Of a stretch of DNA of 6,386 bases, positions 6,311-6,386 are shown one piece after another. The position numbers were made by a program, and so were the translations under genes. A model generated the notes under the pieces. That model was not told the DNA's origin. It saw only the letters and a program-made list of their open reading frames with translations, and ran no database searches. Source of the stretch: Gracilibacteraceae bacterium (GTDB lineage Bacteria; Bacillota; Desulfitobacteriia; Desulfitobacteriales; Syntrophobotulaceae); NCBI GenBank assembly GCA_031274335.1, contig JAISQG010000099.1, positions 1 to 6,386 of the forward strand, written 5' to 3'. Each line of letters opens with the position of its first letter. The stretch's first letter is position 1.

Positions 6311-6386
6311 TCAAAGATAGGGCTGCGCGGTTTTGCTCCCCTTGGCCAACTCTTCCCGCCCTTTAGCCAGGACAAACCCCCGGTCG
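6311..6386 (-). CDS. C-terminal end of an unidentified protein, cut by window edge
   Basis: The last 24 codons of a minus-strand frame end at TGA (6313-6311). The peptide is DRGFVLAKGREELAKG followed by SKTAQPYL: basic, with a plausible helical stretch and normal codon choice. Only the tail is visible, so neither length nor family can be given. It lies upstream of cobO with about 400 bp of non-genic DNA between them, so co-transcription is doubtful. Confidence 0.4.
   Translation of the reverse strand, partial: DRGFVLAKGREELAKGSKTAQPYL

Noticed and set aside
6270..6330. tRNA-like GGTTCAAA segment
   Set aside because: The flanking bases do not form a T-arm stem, and no acceptor, D or anticodon arms are found.
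5938..6375. 145-codon minus-strand frame upstream of cobO
   Set aside because: No ribosome site or recognisable motif. It is rich in Ser, Thr, Pro and Arg, and overlaps a different frame with a more protein-like C-terminus at 6386-6311. It may be open by chance in lower-GC DNA.
5912..6386. Cobalamin riboswitch ahead of cobO
   Set aside because: No GCCACTG B12 box or similar element is visible on the minus strand.

Overview
This 6.4-kb window reads as a fragment of a GC-rich Firmicutes-type chromosome. The evidence is a PolC-type replicative DNA polymerase directly downstream of proS, the arrangement usual in Firmicutes, together with strong G/C preference at third codon positions. PolC lacks the proofreading exonuclease insertion, and a corrinoid adenosyltransferase gene lies nearby. 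I lean towards a GC-rich Negativicutes or Clostridia lineage, but that is inference. All confident genes are on the minus strand, so transcription runs from high to low coordinates.

Layout in transcription order. (1) 6386-6311: the last 24 codons of an unrecognised gene. (2) 6310-5912: about 400 bp of lower-GC DNA with no gene I can assign. It has short open frames on both strands that look like a decayed or mobile-element tail, then a candidate extended -10 promoter. (3) 5911-5369: cobO, an ATP:corrinoid adenosyltransferase, with a strong AGGAGG site and a GTG start. (4) 5368-5045: a structured intergenic region. It has a hairpin with a T-tract on the plus strand, a second hairpin with a T7 tract on the minus strand, two tandem 15-bp repeats, and a weak candidate promoter for proS. 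(5) 5044-3323: proS, bacterial-type prolyl-tRNA synthetase with the editing insertion and an unusually proline-rich linker. (6) 3320-1: polC, cut by the window edge about 40-50 codons before its expected end.

proS and polC form a tight pair. They are separated by 2 bp, and the polC ribosome-binding site lies inside the last codons of proS, so they are probably co-transcribed and translationally coupled. cobO looks like a separate unit. The most notable feature is the PolC architecture. The PHP domain is continuous where classical PolC carries a DnaQ-like exonuclease, and all nine expected PHP metal-ligand positions are retained. No CRISPR array, tRNA, rRNA or intact insertion sequence was seen.
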